Positions 30,301-42,010 are shown, counted from the first letter of the stretch. The stretch: 64,000 nucleotides of DNA from Mesodorylaimus sp. YZB2_4 (GCA_030248295.1 JASANH010001726.1:124001-188000); one strand, 5' to 3'. Program-made: numbers and translations. The notes: a model not told the origin generated them from the sequence alone.

Positions 30301-32012
30301 ACATGCACTCTCAATCTTCCCAAAGACTCTTTTGGATTTTATCATAGAAGCCAGAAATATTTTTAATCTCAGTATCTTAATGCCATGATAAAAAATAGCA
30401 AAATCAGGCATTCTGTGTTTTTGCATGACCATCTGCATGGCCTCCAGAACTCGACATAATTCGTGCTTGTTGCGCCGAAAAGCTAACTGGAGCAGAAAGA
30501 AATTCAATCAGAGTTTTTTAAATATAGCGGCCAATTACAGTCTCGTTTGAATTCTGCACAGCATGGGACAGTATGGTTCATAGAGCTATTTGCACACCTG
30601 TTCAATACAACATCCGCTTAGCGGGATTCTCGGGTCCGTATACACACAAGGGGAACGTTCTATTTTACAGCTGGTACATGGTCGCTGCTTAATCTTGTCG
30701 GATATTTTCAGCATGGAGCAAAAGAGTGTCTGAGCACTAATATTCTGCTTTTTTGACTGAAGCTTATTTGAGTAAGCCATTATAAGACAATGAAAAGATC
30801 CGTCATGGCCGTCACGAGCTTTTTATCAGACTCTCACTTTTGTCTATGTTCCATCTAACAGTAAGAAATATGTCAAGGACAGGTCCAACCCCTCTTATTG
30901 ATAGACGTGCCCTTTCACCAGACCATATTCTGTATTTCCCCCTCAAAGGTAGATTCACGTTGGTAAACAACCGGAAATGTTTGACGGGCCATCTAGCAGT
31001 TGTGCAGCTGGTTGGTAAGAAGAATAGACTCTCTTGACGACCACATAATTTGTTGCCAGGAGCCTACTTCGACATGCGCCTCATAGGTGGTGGGAGAAGA
31101 CTTGAACACCCACCAAGGCCGTGTCCGCTCACGATACAAAGCTCGGCATGCTAGCTGAAACTCCTCCCCCACAACGATGACTGATAGTGTACATGAGATT
31201 TTCAATTGTAATAGTGGCAAGGCCTCAGCTTATTCGGTATGGAAGCGATGACAGAATTTTTGAAATCAAGGTATGCACAATTTCTCTGCCTGCTAATCAG
31301 GACATTTTAGTGGTCCGTACTCGCCCTTTTATTCTTTGGCGACTGTATCAACGCTCCCACACCTCTCGCCTAGACGCCTGATGATGTAGGTCATGACTGT
31401 GAAGTTTATTGGGACCTTTCCAATCTGCGCAAACAGCCGTGGTCACCTTTCTAGCAATCCAGAACAGGCACATGCTTTGGAGAGGTTGCGCCTTCTCGAA
31501 ATCACTAATTCTACTTTGACCCTAGAAGTATAAAAAGCTGTTCTCCCCGTTTTATCAAATGCGTAATGAGACCCGTTTGACTGAGCTTACAATTTTCCAC
31601 CTTTGTACCTCACTTGTCGAATAATCCAGTTTCGCAGTAACATCCAATGTTGGCTGCGATTAGCGTTGTGGGGCTGGAGAATTAAAAACTCGGTATTGTA
31701 GAATATTTGACAGCGAGTACATGGACCGTATTTCCGCCGTAGGCATTGCCCATTTTCAATCGGGCACTCCGATGTGCATAGGTGCCAGACAGCCGGCATT
31801 GACTACTGCGTGATTCCCGTTTGATACAGGCCAATCCACCAGCACTCTACTCTATGTATGCTAATGCCTAGTCGGTACAGAACGTTGTCGTAGGTCTATC
31901 GGCTCCATCATAACGCTTTGTGCCGAGATGGAGAAAAAAGTTTCAGCAGAATAGATTTATGTGGACCTACTCGGAGTGATTCCTTGTCTTATTACATAAT
32001 CATATATTTTAG
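27349..32012. other. Intergenic region with weak signals only
   Basis: No gene is supported over 4.6 kb. Weak signals: a possible tRNA-like SINE head near 28080-28145 (GGGTTCGGGTCTC); an orphan TATA box at 29549; and two cysteine-rich minus-strand frames at 30586-30780 and 31587-31799 that both contain a PCTxCxI segment. None is strong enough to call a gene. Confidence 0.4.
29549..29556 (+). promoter_or_regulatory. Orphan TATA box with nearby initiator-like TCAGTC
   Basis: TATAAAAG is followed about 42 nt downstream by GGTCAGTCT, an initiator-like sequence, and 30 nt downstream by GAAACTTC, which fits one GAAnnTTC heat-shock unit. The next ATG (29629) opens a frame of only 17 codons. The site could drive a small or non-coding transcript, or a gene whose exons I cannot recognise. 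Confidence 0.3.
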
Positions 32013-32024
32013 AAAGCCATAAAT

Positions 32025-35000
32025 ATGAAAATATTTGCTGATCATCTCTGGCGCCCAATTGTGATTATTTTGGTGGTATTAGTTATTTTGCAACTGATCT
32101 TTAGTCGGCACGTTTACGACGTGACAATCTACACGTACAGGATAATGCAAGCGTATTATTTGCAAGATGGCTCTTTTTCTGAGTTGGAATCATTTCTCAA
32201 AAATGACAGTTTCAATAATTCATTAAAAATGGAATTCAACCAGTCAATTATTGAAAATGGAATAACGAAAAGATTAACTCGTGCTGGTTTAACAACTTCG
32301 GGCTACAAATCTTTGATTCCCTCTGCAGACCAGAAAACAGTGACTGTCATTCCTCAAACTTCAACTGGTCTCCAAACAATTTCAAGCTCTGCCCACAATA
32401 CGACGTTTAATCAAACGTGCAATCCTAGTTTAGGTAAGGTTTTTCGTTTTATGAACTAATTGTAGAACCTTGAAGTCGCATTATGATCATTTAATGCTCC
32501 TTAAAATATGAATTAGAAAGGGCCAAATATGAGGTTCACAGGTGGCTCTGAATTGAGCGAGGCCTGGAATGCCAATAAAAAGAGGCGGCTTCATGATACA
32601 GCATAGGACGTTTGGTGGGATTGAAAAAAGGTGTGCTTAATTGAGTAGTTTGGGCGATTGTACGGTAAGGCAAAGGAGGGTTTCCTGTTAGTATTCAGTT
32701 GGCTAGCAAGGTCCCGTGACGACTCCCACACTGTGTCGTTTTCCTCACCTTGTCTGGTGGGGTAATCGACTCACTGAGACATGAGACGCTTCCCCCACTG
32801 TGACGATTGCCCACCATAATTTTCTCCTGATATGCAGGTAGGTACGACTTAGGTTGCAGAAGGCAGCACGTGTGTGATTGGATGTGCGTGGCAGGATGAT
32901 AGACTTGAAGGACGCGGGCAATGTAAAGTACAAGTTTGCTGCTGCAGCTCAACGTGCAAGGTATTCAGGCTACGAACTTTTTGAACTCTCAACTTAGAGT
33001 ATTGGAGAAGAAATGGCTTACACGCTGCCAGTACGAGTGTATGTAAGACCAGACCAGTTTTTCTGTGCCAATGAAGGCATGTTTCAACTCCAAATGTAGA
33101 ACTTCCTCACTGTGAATCGGTAAGAAACAGAAGACATAAATTAAGGCAGTGGAATTGGGTGAATTCACCAGAATGACAGCTGCAGATTTTGGCAAAACAT
33201 TTTTCTCATTTATGATACATTAGGATCACAACATGGCAGTCGAATGATGATTCAAAAATATCGTGGAGTTTTTGGAGGCATATTCCATGTCTTCTAGGAC
33301 AAGCGACGAAGATCTGTGCATGAGTACTTATTCCCATACGAAGGCTCAAAATTTAAATAGCCGCAGTTTTTCAACTCTGATGGTGGAGGAATCGCCTCAG
33401 TGAGGAAACGTCGCATGTCTCAGTGAGTCGATTCCCTCATATAGGTCATTCATTCATTCATTCATGCTTTATTCTTATCCAAACGCCAAGGCGCACTCGA
33501 GGGATAAGAAACACAATTGACAATGTTACAGTACAGTCAAGCAATGAAAATACTGAAGATGAAGATTAATTAAAAGGTCAAGAGTCAATTTTGAAACTGA
33601 ACGCTCGATAGAAGTGAATAAAAGCGGGACCAATCAGATAAGGCAATTTCAGGTGACAAGTTACTCCACATATTTACAGAAGAATACATAAAACTTTGCT
33701 TGTAAGACTCACTGAAATGACGTGGGACAACTAAATGATGCGGCTGATAGGTACGGCGGAAGGACGACCAAGTAGGGGAAAACGTCTCACAATCGCTGGC
33801 AAGCCCCAGAACGTCAAAAGTGAGAGTGTGTGTGTGGCTACTGTGAACGAGTGAGCTTAGCAATTATGGGTAATAGGCGTGTCTGGTCTGTGAATGTCCT
33901 CCAATATAAGGCTATCGCGCCTATTACAAATCGGTACTAGTCCGTATCACTTGGGGGGGGGGGGGGGGCAACGTATTATTGCGCAATACACGTTCAAAAA
34001 AAAGGCGGAAACTGCTCACGCACCCGGTGAATAACCTAAGGGGGGCGGTTCCATCTGATTGTGAGTTACTCATTACGCTGTCCCACTCAAATAGTGTCTG
34101 TGGCAGTGTAGGGTGCCTGTAAAGGAACAAAATGTGGTATTATCCACCCCGGGGACCCTGTCATGATGTCTTTAACAGAGAAGATGGTCGAGAGGATGGT
34201 GCCCTCAGTAAAAATGTTGGTACAGTATGGTACATGTGTAACGCCCTTTATAACAGAATAGGTTGCAGTGCTTCCATGCAAGGTCCCGTGCACATAATAA
34301 TCATACCCCACTTAACCGAACCGGTCCTCTCCCCCGTCCCATCAAACCTTTATACTGTACCTGCTACCCGTTTTTGTAAAATACTACGCGACCCATACCA
34401 TCAGTTAGTTTGTACCTATCCCCATGCCCATACTGGCATGGATGGGTAGGGCATGCTGCAGGTACCCATGCAAAACCCAATGTACTAAGCGCACTTTTAA
34501 AAAATGATCTGCAGGAGTCACCTGTGCACACATGCTGGGCAGCACATTCACGATTCGCGTCACATGTCCTGCCAAGTATCTAAAACTTCATCAGGCTCAG
34601 TGCACGTAGTCACACATATGGAGTACACGGTCAACGGGTGAAATCAACTGTGACGAGCCGTTGTTTACTGGAATTCAATGACTTCGCTGAGAGGACAGGG
34701 AGAATGTTGTGAGCTCGAAGCGCTAATAGTCCAATCTGCTCACTCTGACTGAATGTTTATGCTTCTGCTGTATGCAACATGGTATTACAGGTTTGGGCGT
34801 CTCTATGTTTATGGGCATGTGTTTGCAACTGGTTCTAGTTGGGCATTCTCAGGACGCAGGTTAGGGATTCCGCGAGGTGATTAGACATGCAGGACGAAAC
34901 AACAACTTTGTTCCTTTTCAACAGAATTTCGACTTCCCGCTATTTTTGTCGATCATATAATAATTGGGTTACTTTACACGTGATAAAAATATGAAGATAG

Positions 35001-37002
35001 ACACTTACATAATATTCGAGCCTCAATTTTAACACATTTCATGCGCAGCAGATTCAAATGCAAATTTCTTTTTTTTATTGATTAAAAAATGATTATCAAC
35101 CTAAGAATTTGAATTCAATTTTCTATGGATTGCATTTAAAAAAATTTCGGATATTGCAGTAGGCGCAGTATTTTGTATGCTGTACGCAAAGGAGACAGAA
35201 TGAAACTATAAAAAATTGCTTTTCAGGGTCAGCTTTTGTCTTCAACGAAGTCAATGACACGCAGTCTCTGAACACCAAGCTGGGCGGTGAATGGTCGCCC
35301 ACATCTTGCCGTCCCTCTACTTCAACTGCCCTCATCATCCCGTTCCGTGAACGGCACGCCCATTTGAGGACTTTCCTCCCCTATATGCATACGTTCTTAC
35401 AAAAACAACAATTGCACTATCGGGTATTCGTGATTGAGCAATTCGATAATTCGTCATTCAATCGCGCTAAACTTATGAATATTGGGTTTCGAGAAGTTGA
35501 AAAAACTCACGCCTTCAATTGCTACGTGTTCCACGACGTCGATTTATTGCCATTGGATGAACGAACTGGGTATAATTGTTCAGAAAATGGACCAGTGCAT
35601 TTAGCCGCTGCTATGGACAAATTTGGTTTTGGGTAAGAAAATGTGATCAAGAAGAATTTTAGATAAAAAACATACAATTTTCAGTATGCCTTACAATGGG
35701 TTTTTCGGTGGTGCATGCGCATTTACCAAACAGCAGTTTGAAAAAATTAATGGATTTTCAAACAAGTAATATCATTTCTACAACCAGGCGTACTGTATCT
35801 GCTGACAAAAAAGACGCTGAGTGGGACAGCTCGCGTCGAAGGACCCTCCCTTCTCGCCCAGTATCATCCTGGGACGCTGGCGCGATAGGATGCCCTTCGC
35901 GAATACGCTACTAGTGGTCGAAGCCGGCCGCAACAGTTCGAGGCTTCACGGCCTAGCTTAAACAACACTGCTGGCCAGCTATATAGGCAAACTAAGTTGG
36001 TAGTCCCGTGGGGGCTGAGCAAGGCCAAAACCACAAAAATTTTTTAAAAAATAAAGCGTTGTTGTTAAAAGTTTAATGAATGGATTATATCACATGACTT
36101 GTGCAATAAAAATTTGAATTTCCCGCTTGAATTCAAGCAGTTTTACATTGATGAAACATTCCTTACTTGCATCCAAGTCTGTGTAACCTGTTTTCTTCAA
36201 GAATATATACGCCCTCCACGCTCCCGCATAGGCCGCGTGTACATTCCCGAAGAAAACCGAAAGTATCGGAATGAATTATTTTGATAATTTTCCCAGTTTA
36301 TTCGTCATTTTCTTTTAAAAAACCGTCAGAAAGTTGTTGTTACCGCATTGAAGTGCGCTGGCGTACTGGCTTCAAATTTAAGGACTTTTTGTCTAGTCAA
36401 AGCTGTCATAAGCGACTTGCAGCGGGAAATCCAAAGTTTGCGTTGTACTCTACCTGTACTGGTCTACAGGCATGCATGCGTTCCACAATGCTGCATCCCA
36501 TCGTCAGCCTTTGCACCCACTTTGAAATGCACTTAGCACTGCACAGATGTTTATTTCAGCACCCAACAATCTGCATAAACTTACCAACCCCCAAAACTCA
36601 ATTTTGAATTTCAGGTATGTCGGTTGGGGAGGTGAAGATGACGATATCGACGCCAGGTAGCTACAGTGCACTAGTGACCATAATGACGCCGTATATTTGG
36701 ATAAGTGCTTTGTAGAATAAGGTATAGCGGGCAGAAGGCGCAGAGGTATCCAGTCCAAATAGCCAGATATCACATGATAAAACATGGACCAGACAAGGGG
36801 AACGAAGCTAACCCAGAAAGGTAATGCCATTTCGACGGACTGCTTCGATGTTACTTTGCGATGCCAATGATTTTGCAGGCACAGACTACTGCAAAAAACC
36901 AGATATCGTTGGCGCCTGGATGGACTGAACTCTTTGAATTATGAAGTTGTTAGTGTAAAGGAAGACTTGTTATACACAAAAATCTCAGTCAATATAGAGT
37001 AA
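32025..37002 (+). CDS. Beta-1,4-galactosyltransferase family protein (GT7), Golgi type II
   Basis: There are six exons: 32025-32433, 35227-35632, 35685-35765, 36615-36656, 36716-36820 and 36879-37002. All junctions are GT..AG with matching phases (1, 2, 2, 2, 2), giving 388 aa. An acceptor TATATTTTAG lies 12 nt before the ATG. Residues 10-27 are the signal-anchor and a glycosylated stem follows. The catalytic domain starts near 170: PFRERHAHL, FNRAKLMNIGF, the metal-binding DVD at about 240 (FHDVDLLPLD), MPYNGFFGGACAFTKQQF, GWGGEDDD (302-309), YHMIKHGPDKGNEANPER and DGLNSLNYEVV ... LYTKISVNIE at the C-terminus. This is the complete B4GALT order, close in layout to vertebrate B4GALT1-4 and nematode bre-4. 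The enzyme moves Gal (or GalNAc, as bre-4 does) from UDP-sugar to GlcNAc; the donor choice is not visible here. Intron 1 (2.8 kb) hosts two transposon copies. Confidence 0.92.
32710..33440 (-). mobile_element. Inverted-repeat element, copy 2 (uninterrupted)
   Basis: This is the intact counterpart of 12301-13303, in opposite orientation, inside intron 1 of the galactosyltransferase gene. About 40-bp inverted repeats lie at 32756-32798 and 33400-33440, both containing TCGACTCACTGAGACATG or a close variant plus a GTTTCC/CTTCCCC block. A further outer block (GGTCCCGTGACGACTCCC) is present on the left end only. The body is about 650 bp and non-coding. It lacks the SINE present in copy 1. Confidence 0.7.
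33447..33880 (-). mobile_element. 3' end of a CR1/L2-like LINE
   Basis: The minus-strand frame 33863-33585 encodes the tail of a LINE ORF2: FRRTYQPHHLVVPRH, then SYKQSFMYSSVNMWSNLSPEIALSDW. This corresponds to the R....H.L..P..R.E..+.SF...S..LWN.LP..I pattern that ends CR1/Jockey-type polyproteins. A stop and a short 3' UTR follow, with TTATCCCTCGAGTGCGCC and TTTGGATAAGAATAAAGCA, closing in (ATGA)n. The fragment is 5'-truncated, as usual for these elements. Its 3' UTR core is the same as in SINE families A and B. Confidence 0.7.
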
Positions 37003-39324
37003 TATAAAGGTGGTATGTTGGTGTTGATTCTGTGTGATAGTCGAGCGGATGACCATCAGAAAATGAAGTCACGGGCTTACACAAATCTGAGATTTGTTGC
37101 AAAACTATTTGAAAAAGCTCTCTAATCTGGCTTCTATCCGTACGAGCACTTACATGCAGCTTGCTTTGTTTGAAGCCTACAGTGCAACATTTGCATTCGT
37201 TTCTGTTTATTGACTCACGCATACAATTCTGAACTGTACCAACCCTGTTTGCGTATTGTTCGCACAACCCTGAGGTTTTCTGCTGTGTGCTTAAGATTTG
37301 AATTTCTCGCCAATGTTTAATTTTTAATTCAAATGCAGTACAAATTTGACATGTAAGCCCAATTGGTTTTAGTAACCTCGCTTCAATAAAATAAAATTCC
37401 AATTTTTCTCGCTTAGTTTGTCTGTTAATTCAGCAAGTCATTCTTTTCAGACCGAAACCATACGTATGTACTTACCTCTTATAGTCGTACACCAGCTCTA
37501 CCTCCAAAAAAATATAAGCTGCCGCTATTCTCGCAAACCCCGAATATAAAAAATTTTTTCACTGAACTTTTTAATTCAATTATCAAATGCTGTTCGAATG
37601 TGCCAAAATAACATCTGCAGCCTTTTTTCAAACTATTGCAGACAGATGTAGACTCGGTTTTTAGCAAGTGAAACACCAATTTTTTACGTCATTGGCGAGC
37701 CATGTAAGCCGCCTGAAAAGTGAAATCTCCCAGAGAAGATAGAAATTGAATGCCTTAAGAACGAACACACACTGCTGTAAGAGGTGCTCGTATTTGCTAT
37801 GGAGGTTTCAGACTACTGTTGATGCAGCTAACTGAATCTTTTGAGGTTAGGTTAGCTGTAACTGGATCTATTTTCAATCTTGTATCAAGGCTTTTACAGA
37901 CTCACAATCTCACATTTTACTCGAATCAGCATCATTGAATGACAGAACATACTCCACTGTAATCTGCTCGTTAATTTGCCCCTGCACCCATCAGGTGCAT
38001 AGTACCTGAGGGTTGTGTGGGCAGTAATTTCCTGAGACAGCGTGTTATATGAACGACTTCGTCGACGTCCCGCCATGATGTCTTTGATAGAAAGAGGGCA
38101 AGAACAGCTCATTGCGTGAATTCTGTACTACAAGGCTGTCTTTCGACAACCTACACATACGACGAGGTTACAAGGTTACACGGTACAACGACGAGGTAAG
38201 GAGTTCTAACGAACAATTTTCGTGGGATATTATTTGAGTATATTAGTACAGTATACGCAAGCACGTCGATTTAAGGTGTCACTTCAGCGCTCCTACTTTC
38301 TAAAGTTCGGGGCACATGTAATTCTTATCGTTAGTTTAACGCAATATGGCGAACTACAAAGTTGTGAAGAATGAAAATCTCTTTTCACTGTAGTTCGATT
38401 TTTTGCTACACTGCTCACCTAATCGTAAGTTGCCCCATCAAATTTTCAGAAACCGTCACTTTAGGTTGCACACACTTCAGGGTACCCTTAGCGCGTGGGC
38501 CGTATCGCGCGCGCGAGATAGGACTCGAAACCTTCGCGCAAAGAAGGGCAGCGGGAGAGCAGAAGATTGAGAACAGAGTTACGTCAGTCCGACGCCCTTC
38601 TGTCGGGTCGATCTGTATCAGGCTTGGTAGAAACAGAACGCGAAGGGTCTCCAGCACAGGCCACTACCATGCAACAAGATTGGGTGATCGAGGCAAAGCT
38701 CTGTACTGCTGCTTTTCAAAAGCGAAAGCGCAAGAAATGCAGTAGCCCCATGCAGTTTCGCGATAGAATTTTCAATTTGAGTCGAGAAGAGACCTAAAAA
38801 TTGATTCATTGATTGCGACCTCTCAGATGCTTTGAGTTTTAGAATTTGCTTATCGATTTTTCGAATGGTACCTTCGCTTTTCTAATTCTCCCGAAAACGC
38901 TAGCCCGCAATGACATCGAGCGATGCTCTGATAATCGCGACTTCGCAACCATTCTTGCTTTTCAGACACAAGCTACTGTATGCTCTATTTTTCCAATAGA
39001 TTTTGTATGCTGCCAAGACAAGGATGTTCGAATAAATAATATCCATATAAGTACAACGAAGACTAAAAAATTAATACAACACACATATGACAAAAGAATA
39101 AAAAGTTGGCTTCTTTTCTGCTCACAGGAGCTTCTTCTCTCGCTCTCGTCTATTTCTTATATAAGCTCAAGGGACGCGGGTCAGACAACTAATAAGTATG
39201 GATTGGACAACTAACAAAGTGCATTCTCTTCTGAGAGCCAGTGCTTATTAGACGCACGCAGACAACAAAACAATTAGGCCTTAAAGTTTTTTTCGAACAG
39301 TTCGTCCCCTTCCAGCCCACATGA
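37003..39324. other. Intergenic region between galactosyltransferase and receptor genes
   Basis: The only likely functional signal is an AATAAA cluster near 37385-37396, which could end the galactosyltransferase transcript about 380 nt after its stop. The rest has short open frames without recognisable domains, and small tandem repeats near 38160-38200 (ACGACGAGGT-like). Confidence 0.4.
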
Positions 39325-40413
39325 TCAGTTGGCACGTACTCGACCCATCTGCTCACTATTCCAAGCCTTCTCCAAATGATCAAAGTGTATAGCTGTGGCA
39401 TTGTGAGCCCTAGAATTGACGTCAATGACCTTCACTCGAGTGCCACTCACACGAGTCCACAAATTAGTCATGGCGCGTCCCAGCACTGTTTTTCGCATTC
39501 CTTGCCTAAGCGATGGATTTCTCGTGATCATTATAATCGGATTCAATAAAGCGTAGAAAACGCGATAAAAGTACGTCATATGCAAAAACCACATTCTAGT
39601 GCCCAATGATAAATTAACGTTGAACATGGTCAATAATAAGAATAGATAGCTGGGCAAATAGCAAATCATATGCGCCAAATCTGAAGGCAGCAAAGCCGCA
39701 TTCAATTTCACATTCTGATCAACTTGAAATCGAGATGATAAATCGAATTTGGCTCGATTAATAACCATTCGTTGTAAAAGAAATCGATTATAAACGTATA
39801 TAAAAATCGATATACAAACAGCGCTTGCTTCCAAACACATGAATGTGCTGAAAACTGGTATCAACTGTTTCGAACCCAAAAAAAGAGCCACTTCGCAAAT
39901 CGGTGTCACCTGATCGATGGGGACTGACACATACGAATTGACTTGCACGTAGAGTGTGGCAGTCCAGGCGATTACGAGCAGACAGATCGCTCCGTACGGG
40001 CCCTCTTTGGCGTAGTCATAAGTTCGGTAACGTAAGCTGGCGTATAAACGTTCCAAGCACAGAATCACCAATGATAACAGGGCGTTATGCAGCGGGGCAG
40101 ATATGGCAGATTCACGAAGCAGACACGAACGCAACAACATCGACATATCACAAACGGGCGTTAGAAAACGTTCAACTGCTCTTTGTGCAATTGTAAACGA
40201 ATAAACTGTCAAATTCAAATTTAGATTACCTAATAAAAGACGAAGATTTAAATGGAACACTTTAACACGCCAAAGAAGATATAAGAAAATCAGGTTTGGA
40301 AAAACGGCAATAAAACCAAAAATACATTGTAAAATATAAATTACGTACAGTTCGATGGTATCAACAGCTTTGTGAGCAATAGCGCATGAATCGCTGGAGT
40401 TATTCATTTTCAT
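39325..40413 (-). CDS. Seven-transmembrane serpentine receptor, nematode Sra/Srab/Sre-like
   Basis: A single exon, 362 aa. The N-terminus has glycosylation sites (NNSS) and no signal peptide, as usual for serpentine receptors. I see seven hydrophobic segments: IYILQCIFGFIAVFPNLIFL, NLNLTVYSF..., HNALLSLVILCLERL, AICLLVIAWTATLYV, FSTFMCLEASAVCISIFIYV, CYLPSYLFLLLTMF and YFYRVFYALLNPIIM. After TM3 comes CLERLYASL in place of DRY, and before TM6 LSSRFQVDQNVK. Both resemble the ER..A and LS.+(Y/F)Q..EN signatures of the nematode Sra superfamily. TM7 ends LNPIIMITRNPSLR. The likely role is chemoreception at a sensory or other neuron; the ligand is unknown. The lack of introns is unusual for the family and could mean retroposition or intron loss. 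The alternative is a diverged rhodopsin-class peptide receptor. ATG codons 1 and 3 are both possible starts. Confidence 0.75.
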   Translation of the reverse strand: MKMNNSSDSCAIAHKAVDTIELYVIYILQCIFGFIAVFPNLIFLYLLWRVKVFHLNLRLLLGNLNLNLTVYSFTIAQRAVERFLTPVCDMSMLLRSCLLRESAISAPLHNALLSLVILCLERLYASLRYRTYDYAKEGPYGAICLLVIAWTATLYVQVNSYVSVPIDQVTPICEVALFLGSKQLIPVFSTFMCLEASAVCISIFIYVYNRFLLQRMVINRAKFDLSSRFQVDQNVKLNAALLPSDLAHMICYLPSYLFLLLTMFNVNLSLGTRMWFLHMTYFYRVFYALLNPIIMITRNPSLRQGMRKTVLGRAMTNLWTRVSGTRVKVIDVNSRAHNATAIHFDHLEKAWNSEQMGRVRAN

Positions 40414-41859
40414 ACGCCCTTTTTTCGCCGAAGTCGAGAGGAAAAATGATGGAAAAATGCTCGGACTAAGAAAAGGAGTAGTCGGCTAGTCAACAACGAG
40501 CAGCTGCTTATGTAATCTTGGCTCGTGATCTAGCTCGTAGCATGAACTGGACGCTTGGAAATTAATTACTTTGCAAAGATATTATGACGCACGAATAAAT
40601 CGAATTTTACGTTCCAGCAGGAGGATTATGGATAATGAAGCATCCACCATACTCCGCAATATTTGAGCCGAAAGGTGCAACGGACAGAAGACGATAAGCC
40701 GAACCGTCCCAAGAGTTATCATTTTTCAGGCAGAACTTCATATTCTGGCAGAGCAGGGGAATAACATGCTGATGCAAGACGAACCTGATTCACTGAATAT
40801 CATCGAATAGCAAGACACCATCCGAATCATGCATATGGTGAAACATGACCACGAAACACCTCCTCAATTAAAGCCTATGCTTGGGTTGGCCGGCGCGTAA
40901 AGAATGCATGATTGGAAAGGACGAGACAAACTCCTCCGACTGTTTGCTCCCCATTTCGTGTCTCGGGATTCCTTTGAACCGAACAGTTCTTCAAGGAGCA
41001 ATTAGCTGTAGCACACGTAGTTCAAATGCGGATGCTGATCGGAACACCGGCTGACATGTACTTATCAGTCATTAGACATAAGTTGTCACGTTACATTTTA
41101 TACACGAACTAATGACAGGTGGCATCATCGAAAATAGAACCAGGAAGTTGGCAGCATCTGAACAACTCCACATCACGTCTTCGCCATACTTGCGTCAACG
41201 AGACTTGTGATTTGCTTGTTCGAAGCTAAAAATGTATAAATTCTAGACAGCTGTCAGAAAAATGGAAAGAATAGGGAAGACAAAAAAATTTTTTGGAAAG
41301 ATCACAAAGAGCCCATACAATGTGATGCAAACAGGAAGCCCGATGCTAAAACAATGAAGTCGCGGACAAAACACCGCGCCTACCCTGTTGACTCGAAAAT
41401 CTCCCTCGAAGACGCCCCCGCCAAGTGTGCTTGCCAAGCTCCATGGGGGTCACGTCATAAACAGAATAGACAGGCGAACACGAACACAGTAACAAGACCA
41501 TCGAATAAGGTAGGGCTTTTGTGAATACTAAGAGCTAAGACCTTTACTGCAACTTGCACTAGGTGCGGCCGCAGTGATGCAGCAGTTCGGCATTCGTCTA
41601 CTGGTACTGCTAGGGAGCGAGTGGCAGGACTCGTCCTGGGTTCGATCCCCGGTGATGGAAGTCGGTTTGCGAGCAACAAACTCTCGCTGACCTTGCACGC
41701 CAGGCCGTGGGTGACTCACCCGGTACCGTTGAGGTGCTCCGAGTGGAGAGACGGAAGCCAAACGAGGAGACAGTCTCAGCTGTCCAACACAGACATTCAC
41801 AGCCCACCCGCCAGATTTTGAGGGTCTCTAGCAGTCCAGGATGCCCCAGCGTGGAGGTG
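40414..41859. other. Intergenic region upstream of the receptor gene
   Basis: No gene is recognised. At about 41562-41660 a plus-strand tRNA-like repeat head is visible, with a clear B-box GGGTTCGATCCCCGG but only a poor A-box. Confidence 0.35.
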
Positions 41860-42010
41860 CTCCTAGTGCAGAAACGCAACAGTGCAACAGCGCACTCGAG
41901 GGTGAAGGGATACACACACACACGAAAAGATTTATTGAACCGAGAGTCGAACACTCGCCTGCAACTGCGCACCTTGCGAGAAAGGCAGACGCCTACCCAC
42001 CAGGCAGCGA
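41860..42010 (-). mobile_element. tRNA-derived SINE, family A copy 3
   Basis: On the minus strand: CTGCCTGGTGGGTAGGCGTC (A-box region), GGCGAGTGTTCGACTCTC (B-box), TTTTCGTGTG, a short (TG)n run, then CCCTTCACCCTCGAGTGCGC. It matches the head and core of 12527-12689, but the tail past the core is replaced. It also supplies a minus-strand AATAAA at 41927-41932, some 370 nt beyond the LZIC stop, which could have been adopted as that gene's poly(A) site. Confidence 0.7.

Noticed and set aside
33585..33863. Minus-strand frame as a host gene
   Set aside because: Its sequence is the typical C-terminal tail of a LINE ORF2 and it is followed by the LINE 3' end and (ATGA)n.
36197..36275. Segment reading EYIRPPRSRIGRVYIPEENRK, resembling the RP..IGR part of beta-1,4-galactosyltransferases, but lying before the GWGGEDDD exon
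   Set aside because: It would put exons out of order. The true continuation was found at 36716-36820 (YHMIKHGPDKGNEANPER) with correct phase and length, so the gene is collinear and complete and this match is likely chance.
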